Below, one piece after another: positions 1-8,645 of a DNA stretch of 64,000 bases. Position 1 is the first letter of the stretch. The number at the start of each line of letters is the position of its first letter. The position numbers and the translations under genes were made by a program. This DNA comes from DASXRA01 sp036506155. GTDB taxonomy: Bacteria; Actinomycetota; Actinomycetes; Mycobacteriales; Jatrophihabitantaceae. The notes beneath the pieces are model-generated. The model was not told the DNA's origin. It saw only the letters and a program-made list of their open reading frames with translations, and made no database searches. The stretch spans positions 1 through 64,000 of the forward strand of contig DASXSF010000039.1 of the NCBI GenBank assembly GCA_036506155.1. Reading direction: 5' to 3'.

Positions 1-104
1 GCCGTGTCCTCGCTACGGGGCAGGCTGGTGGCCAGTTCGGCGGCGACCGCGTCCGGCGAGACGAGCACGTCAACCTCCGAGACGGGCGGCACCTGCTCGA
101 ACAT
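1..104 (-). CDS. Partial CDS, N-terminus of an unrecognised protein
   Basis: A reading frame starts at an ATG on the minus strand (102-104) and runs off the left edge, giving about 34 residues that begin MFEQVPPVSEVDVLVSP. I do not recognise the family. The start is chosen because a good promoter-like pair of hexamers ends exactly 7 nt upstream of the ATG, the layout of a leaderless actinobacterial gene, and no Shine-Dalgarno sequence is visible. An in-frame GTG at 128 is a less likely start. Composition of the frame (GC-rich third positions) fits coding sequence. Confidence 0.5.
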   Translation of the reverse strand, partial: MFEQVPPVSEVDVLVSPDAVAAELATSLPRSEDT

Positions 105-111
105 GTGTGCG

Positions 112-140
112 AGTCTACCAACCGCCACATGTGCCGTCTA
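112..140 (-). promoter_or_regulatory. SigA-like promoter of a leaderless gene
   Basis: On the minus strand TAGACG (135-140) and TAGACT (112-117) are separated by 17 bp. The second hexamer is followed by 7 nt and then the ATG at 104. Spacing and the TANNNT shape fit a housekeeping sigma factor promoter with transcription starting at or next to the start codon. The -35 hexamer matches TTGACA at four of six positions. Confidence 0.5.
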
Positions 141-190
141 CCCTTATTCCGTAAGGAGAATCCGCAAGCCGGCGACGCAAGGCAACCGCC

Positions 191-215
191 CGGACAACGA
201 CCCCCGTCGTTGCCG
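191..215 (-). terminator. Hairpin terminator after the serine hydrolase
   Basis: CAACGAC (195-201) and GTCGTTG (206-212) form a perfect 7-bp stem around four C residues. It is extended by CGG/CCG outside a single bulged A. The hairpin lies about 30 nt beyond the stop codon of the serine hydrolase on the minus strand. There is no U-tract, as is common in high-GC actinobacteria. Confidence 0.45.
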
Positions 216-243
216 TTCTCAAAGGCGACCGAAACCGAGCCGC

Positions 244-1590
244 TCAGCTGCCGAAGGTGCGGGGGTCGCGGGTGAACGGGTAGCCGGCCCACATCAGCCG
301 GGCGACGCCACCGGCTGCGTCCCGCTCGATGCGCAGCAGCTCACCTTCCTCGCGGCCGGAAGCGGTGCGGTAGCGCTCAGCGTCGATGGGCTCGAAGACG
401 GCAGGCGGCTTGGACGCGGAGTCACGGTCCCTACGCGCTTCCAGGCGACCCTCAGTGACGGTGAACGTGAACGACTCTCCCTCCGACCACCATCGTCCGA
501 CGAGCGGCGCCAATTCGGCCGGCAGGGCCGGTCCGGGTCGCCAGGCTGATACGGGAGGCGGGGACATGTCGAGCACCGTGCACACGAGATCGAGTGCCAG
601 GTCCGCGGGCGAAGCGCCCGCCGACGTGTTGCACAAGACGACGGCACCGACCCGGTCGGCGCGGTGCAGCGCGATGCACGAGAGGAAACCGGGCATCGCA
701 CCCTCGTGGCCGACCATGATCCGGTCATCCCGCCGGAACAGCTCCAGCCCGAGGCCCCACGCAAGCGTCCAGGCCTCGAGGTCGGCCATGATCTCCGGGC
801 GGCTCATCTCGTCGAGCGTGGCAGCAGGCAGCACGCCGTCGGCCCCTGACGTCAGGAACGTGACCCACCGCGCGAGATCGGACACCGTGCTCCACAGGCC
901 ACCGGCCGATGAGAAACCGGCCATGTCGGGCCACTTCTCGGCGTGCACCTGGTCCGTGTACGGGTCCGTGTAGTAGCCGACGGCCACCGGCAACGCGGGT
1001 GCCTGGGATGTGCGGGTCATCCCGAGCGGATCGAGCAGTCGTGCCTGCACAGCCGCGATCCACGGCCGCCCGTCGACCCGGGCGACGACCTCGCCCAGCA
1101 GGGAGTACGCGAGGTTGGAATAGTGCCAGCGCCGGCGCGCCGGCAGCACCTGCTCGGCATCGCGCAAGTCACGCACGACCTCGTGGATGGACGGGACGAC
1201 GAGAGTGTCCCAGAGGTCGCCGACCGGCTCGCGCTGCAACCCGGACGCATGCGCAAGCAGCGTGCGCAGCGTCAGGCCCCCATGCGCCGGAACGTCCAGG
1301 AACCGCGATACCGGATCGGAGAGGGACAGCTTGCCCTCATCCCGCAGCGCCATGATCGAGACTGCGGTGAACGTCTTGCTGATGGACCCGATCGCGAACG
1401 CCGTGTCCGGGCTCGGCGCGCCATCCGGCCGCGCTACGTCTGAGGCCCCGACGCCCAGCGACCATTCGAGCGAGCCGTCGCGCACGACGCCGGCGATCAG
1501 GCCAGGTGTGCGCCACTCCCGCTGCTTCTCCCGGACGAGCCGCTCCAACGTGCCGAACATCCCGCCGCACGTGGAGGCGGGCTCTGTCAT
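244..1590 (-). CDS. Serine hydrolase, class C beta-lactamase / penicillin-binding protein-like
   Basis: The 448-residue product carries the catalytic motifs of the beta-lactamase/DD-peptidase-like family: SxxK as S69-I-S-K72, YSN at 157-159 and HEG at 295-297 in place of KTG. Such proteins act as esterases, peptidases or carboxypeptidases; the true substrate cannot be read from sequence. No convincing signal peptide is seen, so it may be cytoplasmic. The ATG at 1590 is preferred over upstream in-frame starts because GGGAAGG precedes it at good spacing, and because the upstream extension is low-complexity and runs through an intergenic repeat into ugd. A second member of the same family lies at 60808-61635. 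Confidence 0.85.
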   Translation of the reverse strand: MTEPASTCGGMFGTLERLVREKQREWRTPGLIAGVVRDGSLEWSLGVGASDVARPDGAPSPDTAFAIGSISKTFTAVSIMALRDEGKLSLSDPVSRFLDVPAHGGLTLRTLLAHASGLQREPVGDLWDTLVVPSIHEVVRDLRDAEQVLPARRRWHYSNLAYSLLGEVVARVDGRPWIAAVQARLLDPLGMTRTSQAPALPVAVGYYTDPYTDQVHAEKWPDMAGFSSAGGLWSTVSDLARWVTFLTSGADGVLPAATLDEMSRPEIMADLEAWTLAWGLGLELFRRDDRIMVGHEGAMPGFLSCIALHRADRVGAVVLCNTSAGASPADLALDLVCTVLDMSPPPVSAWRPGPALPAELAPLVGRWWSEGESFTFTVTEGRLEARRDRDSASKPPAVFEPIDAERYRTASGREEGELLRIERDAAGGVARLMWAGYPFTRDPRTFGS

Positions 1591-1662
1591 CGAGCCGCCT
1601 TCCCGCCCGAAGGGGAGGGTCGCCGGCTCGAGCGCGCCGTCGGCGCGTGCATCTGCTTCGCT

Positions 1663-1700
1663 CCGCAACGGTCGCTCATGGCGCGAACGCTCATCGCGAC
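1663..1700 (-). repeat. Degenerate copy of dispersed intergenic repeat
   Basis: Read on the minus strand from 1697, the sequence begins GCGATGAGCG and TCGCGC and then GAGC, matching the opening of the better copies at 5832 and 12986 at most positions. It begins just downstream of the ugd stop codon. The rest of the copy has decayed. Confidence 0.5.
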
Positions 1701-3026
1701 TCACGGCCTGCCCAGGGCGCGGTAGCGCCAGCCGGCCCGCCGCCAGCGCACCGGGTCGAGCACGTTGCGCCCGTCGACGACGTTGCGCTGGGCCACGAGC
1801 CCCCGGACGACCGCCGGGTCCATCGAGCGAAACTCGTCCCACTCGGTGAGCAGCATGGTCACATCCGCGCCTGTGAGTGCCTCGTCGAGCGACTCGACAT
1901 AGCTCAACTCGGGGTGGACGCGCCGTGCGTTCTCGATCGCGTGCGGGTCGTAGATGACGACTTCGCCCCCGCGCCGTTCAATCGATGCGGCGACATCGAG
2001 GGCCGGCGAGTCCCGGATGTCGTCGCTGTTCGGCTTGAATGCTGCGCCCAGGACGGCGATGCGGGTGCCGCGATAGGTGCCGTCGACCAGGTCGAGACCG
2101 AGTTCGAGGGTGCGGGCGCGCCGGCGCAGGTTGATCTCGTCGACCTCGCGCAGGAACGAGACCGCCTGATCGACGCCCAGTTCTCCGGCGCGGGCGATGA
2201 AGGCGCGGATGTCCTTGGGCAGGCACCCGCCGCCGAAACCCAAGCCGGCACGCAGGAACCGATGGCCGATCCGCTCGTCGTGACCGATTGCTTCAGCGAG
2301 CGCCGTGACGTCGGCGCCGGTCGCCTCGCACACCTCGGCCATCGCGTTGATGAAGGAGATCTTGGTGGCCAAGAACGAGTTCGCGGCCACCTTGACCAGC
2401 TCGGCGGTCGCGAAGTCGGTGACGATGACGGGCGTGCCTTCCTCGATCATCGGGGCGAACGCAGCGCGCAGTTGCTGCTCGGCCCAGTCGGAGTTCACGC
2501 CGAACACGAGGCGGTCCGGGTGCATCGTGTCCTGGAGGGCGAACCCCTCGCGCAGGAACTCCGGGTTCCACGCCAGCTCGACGTCCTTCGTCGGCGTGAG
2601 GCTGCGCATCAGCTTTTCCATGCGTGCTGCTGTACCTGCCGGTACCGTCGACTTGCCAACCACCAGTGCCTTGCGGGAAAGGTGCGGTGACAGCGAGGTG
2701 AATGCCGCCTCGACGTAACGCAGGTCGGCTGAGTACTCGCCCTTCTTCTGTGGCGTGCCAACACAGATGAAGTGCACATCGGCGAACTCGGCGGCTTCCT
2801 CGTAGGAGGTCGTGAACCGCAGGCGCGGATCGGTTAGATGCTTGGCCAGCAGTTCGGGCAGGCCGGGCTCGTAGAACGGGACCTCGCCCTTGGTGAGTCG
2901 GCCGACCTTCTCCGCATCGACGTCGAGGCCGACGACCTCATACCCGAGCTCTGCCATGCACACGGCGTGAGTCGCCCCGAGGTAGCCGGTGCCGATCACG
3001 GACAGTCTTGGCCGCTGTGTGCTCAC
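1701..3026 (-). CDS. ugd: UDP-glucose 6-dehydrogenase
   Basis: The 441-residue protein is full length for the UDP-glucose/GDP-mannose dehydrogenase family. It has an N-terminal Rossmann motif GTGYLG at 12-17, the proline-rich STVPAGT segment around 126-132, and the catalytic cysteine C268 in FGGGCLPKD. It oxidises UDP-glucose to UDP-glucuronate with two NAD+ in the cytoplasm, feeding uronic-acid glycans. The motif set favours UDP-glucose over GDP-mannose as substrate, though this is inference. A second, more distant nucleotide-sugar dehydrogenase lies at 42069-43304. ugd is divergent from pgi across about 117 bp. Confidence 0.9.
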   Translation of the reverse strand: MSTQRPRLSVIGTGYLGATHAVCMAELGYEVVGLDVDAEKVGRLTKGEVPFYEPGLPELLAKHLTDPRLRFTTSYEEAAEFADVHFICVGTPQKKGEYSADLRYVEAAFTSLSPHLSRKALVVGKSTVPAGTAARMEKLMRSLTPTKDVELAWNPEFLREGFALQDTMHPDRLVFGVNSDWAEQQLRAAFAPMIEEGTPVIVTDFATAELVKVAANSFLATKISFINAMAEVCEATGADVTALAEAIGHDERIGHRFLRAGLGFGGGCLPKDIRAFIARAGELGVDQAVSFLREVDEINLRRRARTLELGLDLVDGTYRGTRIAVLGAAFKPNSDDIRDSPALDVAASIERRGGEVVIYDPHAIENARRVHPELSYVESLDEALTGADVTMLLTEWDEFRSMDPAVVRGLVAQRNVVDGRNVLDPVRWRRAGWRYRALGRP

Positions 3027-3143
3027 CGGCCCAGCCCTCCCTTCCGTCCCCGATAACGCGACGAGGTTAGCTGTTCACCGGGACCGGTGGCATCCAGTCT
3101 GCCGGAGGTGCTGTGATGAGAACCGACGATAGGAGGGCCCCAC

Positions 3144-4772
3144 ATGGTCGCAGGAGCGACGCCGTTGCCCGAACGCAGCACGTGGAAGGAGCTTTCCGAT
3201 CACTACGCGCAGATGCGCGACGTCCATCTGCGCGACCTGTTCGCCGACGACCCCGGACGCGGCGAGCGGTTGGCCGTCGAGGCCTGCGGCATCTACCTCG
3301 ACTACTCGAAAAACCGCGTCACCGACGAAACGCTGCGTCTGCTTCTCCGCCTGGCCGAGGAATCGGGGCTGCGCGCGCGGATCGACGCGATGTTCGCCGG
3401 CGAGAGGATCAACGTTACGGAGAACCGCGCCGTGCTGCACGTCGCGCTTCGGGCGCCGCGGGGCGAGCGCATCGCCGTCGACGGCGTCGACGTGGTCTCC
3501 GCCGTGCACGAGGTGCTCGACCGGATGGGCGAGTTCGCGAACCGGGTGCGGGCCGGGCAGTGGCGCGGCCATACCGGCAAGAAGATCGTCAACATCGTCA
3601 ATATCGGTATCGGCGGTTCCGATCTCGGCCCGGTCATGGCCTATGAGGCGCTGCGGCACTACAGCGCCCGCGACCTGACCTTCCGGTTCGTATCGAACGT
3701 GGACGGTACGGACTTCGCCGAGGCGACCCGCGACCTCGATCCGGCAGAAACGCTGTTCATCGTGTCGTCCAAGACGTTTACGACCCTTGAGACGATGACC
3801 AACGCGCACACGGCTCGGGCATGGATCCTGGACACGCTGCACGACGACGCCGCGATCGCCAGGCACTTCGTTGCCGTCTCGACGAACACCGCGGAGGTCG
3901 AGAAGTTCGGCATCGACGTCATGAACATGTTCGGCTTCTGGGACTGGGTCGGCGGGCGCTATTCGATGGACAGCGCGATCGGCTTGTCGACGATGATCGC
4001 GATCGGACCGGACGCGTTCGCCGAGATGCTCAGCGGGTTCCACGAGATCGACGAGCACTTCCGCACCGCGCCGTTCTCCCAGAATCTGCCGGTCCTCCTG
4101 GGGTTGCTCACCGTCTGGTACTCCAACTTCTTCGGTGCGCAGACGCAGGCGGTCCTGCCGTACGACCACTACCTGAAGCGGTTCCCGGCGTACCTGCAGC
4201 AGTTGACGATGGAGTCGAACGGCAAGTCGGTCACGCTGGCCGGCGTCCGGGTCGACTACGACACGTCCCCGGTGTATTGGGGCGAACCGGGCACGAACGG
4301 GCAGCACAGCTTCTACCAGCTCATCCACCAGGGCACCCGGCTCATCCCGGCCGACTTCATCGGGTTCCTGCACACGCTCAACCCACTCGGCCGACACCAC
4401 GACCTGCTCACTGCCAACGTCTTCGCGCAGACCGAGGCCCTGGCGTTCGGGAAGACGGCCGCTGCCGTCGCGGCGGAGGGGACGCCCGATTGGCTGGTGC
4501 CGCATCGAGTGTTCGAGGGCAACCGCCCGTCCAACACGATGTTGCTCGAACGGCTGACGCCCGCGGCGTTGGGCAAGCTCGTCGCGCTGTACGAGCACAG
4601 CGTGTTCGTGCAGGGCACCGTGTGGGACATCAACTCCTTCGACCAGTGGGGCGTCGAGCTGGGCAAGGTGCTCGCCAAGAAGGTGGCCGACGAGCTGGGG
4701 TCCGACGCCGAGCTGGCGCACGACAGCTCCACCAACGCTCTGATCCGGCGCTACCGCGCCGCTCGTCCGTAG
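3144..4772 (+). CDS. pgi: Glucose-6-phosphate isomerase
   Basis: The 542-residue protein interconverts glucose 6-phosphate and fructose 6-phosphate. It shows the sugar-phosphate binding segment GIGGSDLGP near residue 155, the signature ESNGKSV and the motif WGEPGTNGQHSFYQL, all typical of the bacterial long-form enzyme. AGGAGGG sits 7-8 nt before the ATG. The gene is followed immediately by a short 6-phosphogluconate dehydrogenase whose ribosome binding site overlaps the pgi stop codon, so the two are co-transcribed and probably translationally coupled. This points to a link between glycolysis and the oxidative pentose phosphate route. Confidence 0.97.
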   Translation: MVAGATPLPERSTWKELSDHYAQMRDVHLRDLFADDPGRGERLAVEACGIYLDYSKNRVTDETLRLLLRLAEESGLRARIDAMFAGERINVTENRAVLHVALRAPRGERIAVDGVDVVSAVHEVLDRMGEFANRVRAGQWRGHTGKKIVNIVNIGIGGSDLGPVMAYEALRHYSARDLTFRFVSNVDGTDFAEATRDLDPAETLFIVSSKTFTTLETMTNAHTARAWILDTLHDDAAIARHFVAVSTNTAEVEKFGIDVMNMFGFWDWVGGRYSMDSAIGLSTMIAIGPDAFAEMLSGFHEIDEHFRTAPFSQNLPVLLGLLTVWYSNFFGAQTQAVLPYDHYLKRFPAYLQQLTMESNGKSVTLAGVRVDYDTSPVYWGEPGTNGQHSFYQLIHQGTRLIPADFIGFLHTLNPLGRHHDLLTANVFAQTEALAFGKTAAAVAAEGTPDWLVPHRVFEGNRPSNTMLLERLTPAALGKLVALYEHSVFVQGTVWDINSFDQWGVELGKVLAKKVADELGSDAELAHDSSTNALIRRYRAARP

Positions 4773-4780
4773 GAGGCGAA

Positions 4781-5800
4781 ATGCAGCTGGGAATGATCGG
4801 CCTCGGCCGGATGGGCGCCAACATCGTGCGGCGCATCATGAACGACGGCCACACCGCCGTCGTCTACGACCGCAGCGCCGACAACACCAAAGCGCTTGCG
4901 GCAGAGGGAGCCGTGGGCACCGACAGTCTGGCGGATTTCATCGCCAAGCTGGACAAGCCGCGGGCAGCATGGGTGATGATCCCGGCGGCCGTCACCGGCG
5001 CCGTCGTCGAGCAGCTGGCCGGTCTGATGGAGCCTGGGGACATCATCATCGACGGCGGCAACACCAACTACCGCGAGGACATCGAGCGTGCGGCCGCCCT
5101 TGCCACGCGAGGGATCCACTACGTCGATGTCGGAACGAGCGGCGGCGTGTGGGGGCTCCGCCGCGGCTACTGCCTGATGATCGGCGGCGAGACGTCCGTG
5201 GTCGAGCACCTGGATCCGGTGTTCGCGAGCATCGCGCCCGGCCTCGACGCGGCACCACGCACGCCTGGCCGAACGGGCGAGCCCAGCCCGGAGGAGTTGG
5301 GCTACCTGCACTGCGGCCCGAACGGTGCGGGCCACTTCGTCAAGATGGTCCACAACGGCATCGAGTACGGGCTCATGGCCGCCTACGCCGAGGGGCTGAA
5401 CGTACTGGCCCACGCCGACGTCGGCAGCAAGGCTGCCGAGCACTCGGCTGAGATCGCCCCGATCGAGCAGCCGCAGTACTACAAGTACGACCTCGACATC
5501 AGTGCGGTGACAGAGCTGTGGCGGCGCGGGTCGGTGATCGCGTCGTGGCTGCTCGACCTGACCGCCGGCGCGCTTGCCGCGAACCCCACGCTCGACGGGC
5601 TCGCCGGCCGGGTGTCGGACTCAGGCGAAGGACGGTGGACGGTCAAGGCAGCGATCGACGAGGGCGTGCCGGTGCCGGTGCTGTCCGCGTCGCTGTTCGC
5701 TCGCTTCTCCAGCAGGGGCGAGGCGCTCTACGCCGACAAGCTGCTCTCGGCGATGCGTCAGGCCTTCGGCGGACACGTGGAGCTCGGCGCCGGCGAATAA
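4781..5800 (+). CDS. 6-phosphogluconate dehydrogenase, short (GndA/YqeC) type
   Basis: The 339-residue protein has an N-terminal GLGRMG nucleotide-binding loop (7-12), the substrate-binding GTSGGVWG segment near residue 118 and the catalytic lysine in GHFVKMVHNG. It lacks the duplicated C-terminal helical half of classical Gnd, which defines the short tetrameric type, commonly NAD-preferring. It oxidatively decarboxylates 6-phosphogluconate to ribulose 5-phosphate. The start is fixed by AGGAGG at 4771-4776, overlapping the pgi TAG. The long reading frame upstream of this ATG is only a shadow of pgi. Confidence 0.9.
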   Translation: MQLGMIGLGRMGANIVRRIMNDGHTAVVYDRSADNTKALAAEGAVGTDSLADFIAKLDKPRAAWVMIPAAVTGAVVEQLAGLMEPGDIIIDGGNTNYREDIERAAALATRGIHYVDVGTSGGVWGLRRGYCLMIGGETSVVEHLDPVFASIAPGLDAAPRTPGRTGEPSPEELGYLHCGPNGAGHFVKMVHNGIEYGLMAAYAEGLNVLAHADVGSKAAEHSAEIAPIEQPQYYKYDLDISAVTELWRRGSVIASWLLDLTAGALAANPTLDGLAGRVSDSGEGRWTVKAAIDEGVPVPVLSASLFARFSSRGEALYADKLLSAMRQAFGGHVELGAGE

Positions 5801-5831
5801 CAAGGGCGACTGGAGGCAACGGAACCACCAC

Positions 5832-5955
5832 GCGATGAGCGCTCGCGCGAAGAGCCCCGCCGCCGCGACGCGGCCGCGCCGAAGGCGTGCGCGGAGCCGC
5901 GATTGCACCCGAGCTTCAGCGAGCGGTGCGAGCGCGGATCCGCTCAGGCGGGATG
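5832..5955 (+). repeat. Dispersed structured intergenic repeat, copy A
   Basis: This 124-nt element matches copy B (12864-12986, minus) with only one indel and one substitution over the first 64 nt, and weaker matching to the end (CACCCGAGC, CAGCGAG, TCCGCTC-GGCGGG). It contains self-complementary segments: CCGCG-A-CGCGG, CGCC-GAA-GGCG and GCTC...GAGC. It lies between convergent genes and its end overlaps the last few codons of gnd. A spurious frame beginning MSARAKSP occurs in both copies. Confidence 0.8.
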
Positions 5956-7371
5956 TTCACGGCCGTCGCCTGCCCAGTCCGTGTGGTACGCGCCGGGACG
6001 GTCGACGCGCCGGTACGTGTGCGCCCCGAAGTTGTCGCGCAACCCCTGGATGAGGGCCGCCGGCAACCGGTCGCGGCGCAGCGCGTCGTAGTACGCCAGC
6101 GACGACGCGAAGGCCGGCGTCGGGATGCCGGCCGTCGTCGCCGCCGCGACCACGCGACGCCACGAATCGACACCGGAGCGCACCGCATCCGCGAAGTACG
6201 GGGCCACCAGCAGCGACGGCAACTGCGGATCGGCGTCGTACGCCTCTCGGATGCGGTTGAGGAAGCGGGCCCGGATGATGCAGCCGCCGCGCCATATCGT
6301 CGCCATCGCGCCCCGGTCAATGCCCCAGCTGTACTCGGCGCTACCGGCCGCGATCTGGTCGAAGCCCTGCGCGTATGCGACCACCTTGGAGGCATAGAGC
6401 GCGCGGCGCACGTCGTCGACGTCGAGGTCGAGCTTGCCCACAGCAGCGCCGAATGCGTGGCGCGCCGCCGCCCGCTGGTCTGCGTGTCCGGACAGCGAGC
6501 GGGCGAACGTCGCCTCGGCGATGCCGGTGATGGGAATGCCCAGGTCGAGCGCGCTCTGCACCGTCCAGCGGCCGGTGCCCTTCTGCTCTGCCTGGTCGAG
6601 CACCACGTCGACGAACGGTCGGCCCGTCTCCGCATCGGTGTGCGCAAGCACATCCGCGGTGATCTCGATCAGGAACGACTCGAGGTCGCCCTCGTTCCAT
6701 GACTTGAAGATCGCGGCGAGTTCTGCCGGTTCGGCCGAGACGCCTGACCGCAGTAGGTCGTACGCCTCGGCGATCAGCTGCATGTCGGCGTACTCGATGC
6801 CGTTGTGCACCATCTTGACGAAATGGCCGGCACCGTCCGGGCCGACGTGCACGCAGCACGGCGTGCCGTCCACCTGCGCCGCGATCGACTCGAACATCGG
6901 CCCCAATCGCAGGTATGACTCAGCCGAGCCGCCCGGCATGATCGACGGGCCGTAAAGCGCCCCTTCCTCGCCACCGGACACGCCACAGCCGACGAAATGC
7001 AGGCGCCGGTCACGAAGGGAGGCCTCGCGTCGCCGGGTGTCCATGTAGTGGGCGTTGCCGCAGTCGACGATGATGTCGCCCTCGTCGAGCAGCGGGGCGA
7101 GCTCTTCGATCACCGCGTCGGTGCCCGCGCCCGCCTGCACCATCACGATGATCGCCCGGGGGCGCTCCAACGAGGCCACGAAGTCGACCGTCGACTCGCT
7201 CGGTACGAACTGCCCCTCGTCACCGTGCTCGGACACGAGCGAACGGGTGCGCGCGTACGTGCGGTTGTGCAGAGCGACGACGTTCCCGTGCCGGGCCAGG
7301 TTGCGGGCGAGGTTGCGGCCCATGACCGCCAGTCCGGTAACGCCGACCTGCGCTGTCTCCACCCGCGCCAC
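5944..7371 (-). CDS. gnd: 6-phosphogluconate dehydrogenase, classical long type
   Basis: The 475-residue protein is the full-length decarboxylating enzyme with N-terminal Rossmann domain (GLAVMGRNLA near residue 12), GCGVSGGEEGA substrate loop, catalytic lysine in GHFVKMVHNGIEY and the C-terminal helical repeat ending with the YHTDW tail. It is usually NADP-linked. GTG at 7371 is chosen because GGGTGAG lies about 6 nt upstream; a GTG three codons later is possible. It faces the short-type enzyme at 4781-5800 tail to tail, so this chromosome segment encodes two 6-phosphogluconate dehydrogenases of different classes with the repeat copy between them. Confidence 0.95.
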   Translation of the reverse strand: MARVETAQVGVTGLAVMGRNLARNLARHGNVVALHNRTYARTRSLVSEHGDEGQFVPSESTVDFVASLERPRAIIVMVQAGAGTDAVIEELAPLLDEGDIIVDCGNAHYMDTRRREASLRDRRLHFVGCGVSGGEEGALYGPSIMPGGSAESYLRLGPMFESIAAQVDGTPCCVHVGPDGAGHFVKMVHNGIEYADMQLIAEAYDLLRSGVSAEPAELAAIFKSWNEGDLESFLIEITADVLAHTDAETGRPFVDVVLDQAEQKGTGRWTVQSALDLGIPITGIAEATFARSLSGHADQRAAARHAFGAAVGKLDLDVDDVRRALYASKVVAYAQGFDQIAAGSAEYSWGIDRGAMATIWRGGCIIRARFLNRIREAYDADPQLPSLLVAPYFADAVRSGVDSWRRVVAAATTAGIPTPAFASSLAYYDALRRDRLPAALIQGLRDNFGAHTYRRVDRPGAYHTDWAGDGREHPA

Positions 7372-7415
7372 CGTACGCTCACCCGCATGCGCGCACACCG
7401 AATGAGCCGCACCGC

Positions 7416-8531
7416 GTGACTGCGCTTGTCGCAATCTCCCTGCTCGCGTGGCTGTGGCTCGCGCTCGTCTGGGGACGCTTCTGGCGCACCGATCAGCGGC
7501 TGCCCACGCGCATTCGGCCGGACGGCTGGCCCGAGGTCGCCGTGGTCGTGCCGGCTCGCGACGAGGCGGCCATGCTGCCACAGACCTTGCCGTCGCTGCT
7601 CAGTCAGGATTACGCCGGCTCGATGCGTGTGATCGTCGTCGACGACGGAAGCGTAGACGGCACCGGGATGATCGCCCGGACGCTCGGCGCCGAAGTCGTC
7701 GACGTCGGCGATCCACCGCACGGCTGGACCGGCAAGCTCAATGCCATGAGGCGCGGCATCCAGCAGGCGCCCGAGGCCGAGTTCTTCCTGTTCACCGACG
7801 GCGACATCGCGCACGCGCCCTCGTCGCTGACCGCCCTCGTATCTGCGTCGGCCGGCCTCGATCTCGTTTCGCAGATGGCGCGGCTGCGCGTCCACACCGT
7901 GTGGGAGCGTCTCGTCGTCCCGGCGTTCGTGTACTTCTTCGCGATGCTCTACCCGTTCCGATGGGTGAACCAGCCCGGGTCGCGAACCGCCGCCGCTGCG
8001 GGCGGCTGCTCGCTGGTACGCCGCGCCGCCTTGGAGCGGGCGGGTGGGCTCGAAGCAGTGCGCGGAGCGGTGATCGACGACGTGGCGATCGCCCGGCTGA
8101 TCAAGCGCTCGGGCGGGCGCATCTGGCTCGGTCTCGCGGACTGCGTCGACAGCCTGCGGCCGTACCCACGGCTGGCCGACCTGTGGGGGATGGTGGCCCG
8201 CAGCGCATTCTCGCAGCTGCGTTACTCAGCCATGCTGCTGATCGGAACGGTGCTCGCGTTGACGGTCGTCTTCGTCGTGCCGGTCGCCGCGCTCGCCGGC
8301 GGCGCCGCTTCTGCGATACTCGGCGGGACCGCGTGGCTGATCATGGCGCTGACGTTCGTGCCGATGGTGCGCTATTACCGCCAGCCCGTCGTGCTCGCGC
8401 TGGTGTTGCCGTTCACAGCAGTGCTGTACATGTTGATGACGCTCGACTCGGCGCGCCGGCACTGGGCCGGCAAGGGGGCGACGTGGAAGGGCCGTACGTA
8501 CTCACTGGGTCACCAAAAATCCGTCGGTTAG
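7416..8531 (+). CDS. hpnB: HpnB-like family 2 glycosyltransferase, membrane-associated
   Basis: The 371-residue protein starts with a hydrophobic segment, then a GT-A nucleotide-sugar domain with VVVPARDEA, VVDDGS near residue 73 and a DGD metal-binding motif near 127-129, followed by several hydrophobic helices in the C-terminal third. Length and layout resemble the hopanoid-associated glycosyltransferase HpnB. No hopanoid genes (squalene-hopene cyclase, hpnA and so on) are in the window, so the hopanoid role is only family inference. The start is GTG at 7416; no clear ribosome binding site is visible. Confidence 0.75.
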   Translation: MTALVAISLLAWLWLALVWGRFWRTDQRLPTRIRPDGWPEVAVVVPARDEAAMLPQTLPSLLSQDYAGSMRVIVVDDGSVDGTGMIARTLGAEVVDVGDPPHGWTGKLNAMRRGIQQAPEAEFFLFTDGDIAHAPSSLTALVSASAGLDLVSQMARLRVHTVWERLVVPAFVYFFAMLYPFRWVNQPGSRTAAAAGGCSLVRRAALERAGGLEAVRGAVIDDVAIARLIKRSGGRIWLGLADCVDSLRPYPRLADLWGMVARSAFSQLRYSAMLLIGTVLALTVVFVVPVAALAGGAASAILGGTAWLIMALTFVPMVRYYRQPVVLALVLPFTAVLYMLMTLDSARRHWAGKGATWKGRTYSLGHQKSVG

Positions 8532-8645
8532 TGCCACTGGCGCGAACGTGCCACGGTCTCGGAGCGTAACCAATTGGCCCGCCACGGCGACCACGTCGGC
8601 GATGCGAGCCAGCAGTCATCACGGCGGGATGGACGGCCGCGATAA

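Noticed and set aside
3821..4780. Long open frame upstream of the short 6-phosphogluconate dehydrogenase
   Set aside because: It is a shifted frame over pgi with arginine-rich translation; the real start is fixed by AGGAGG at 4771.
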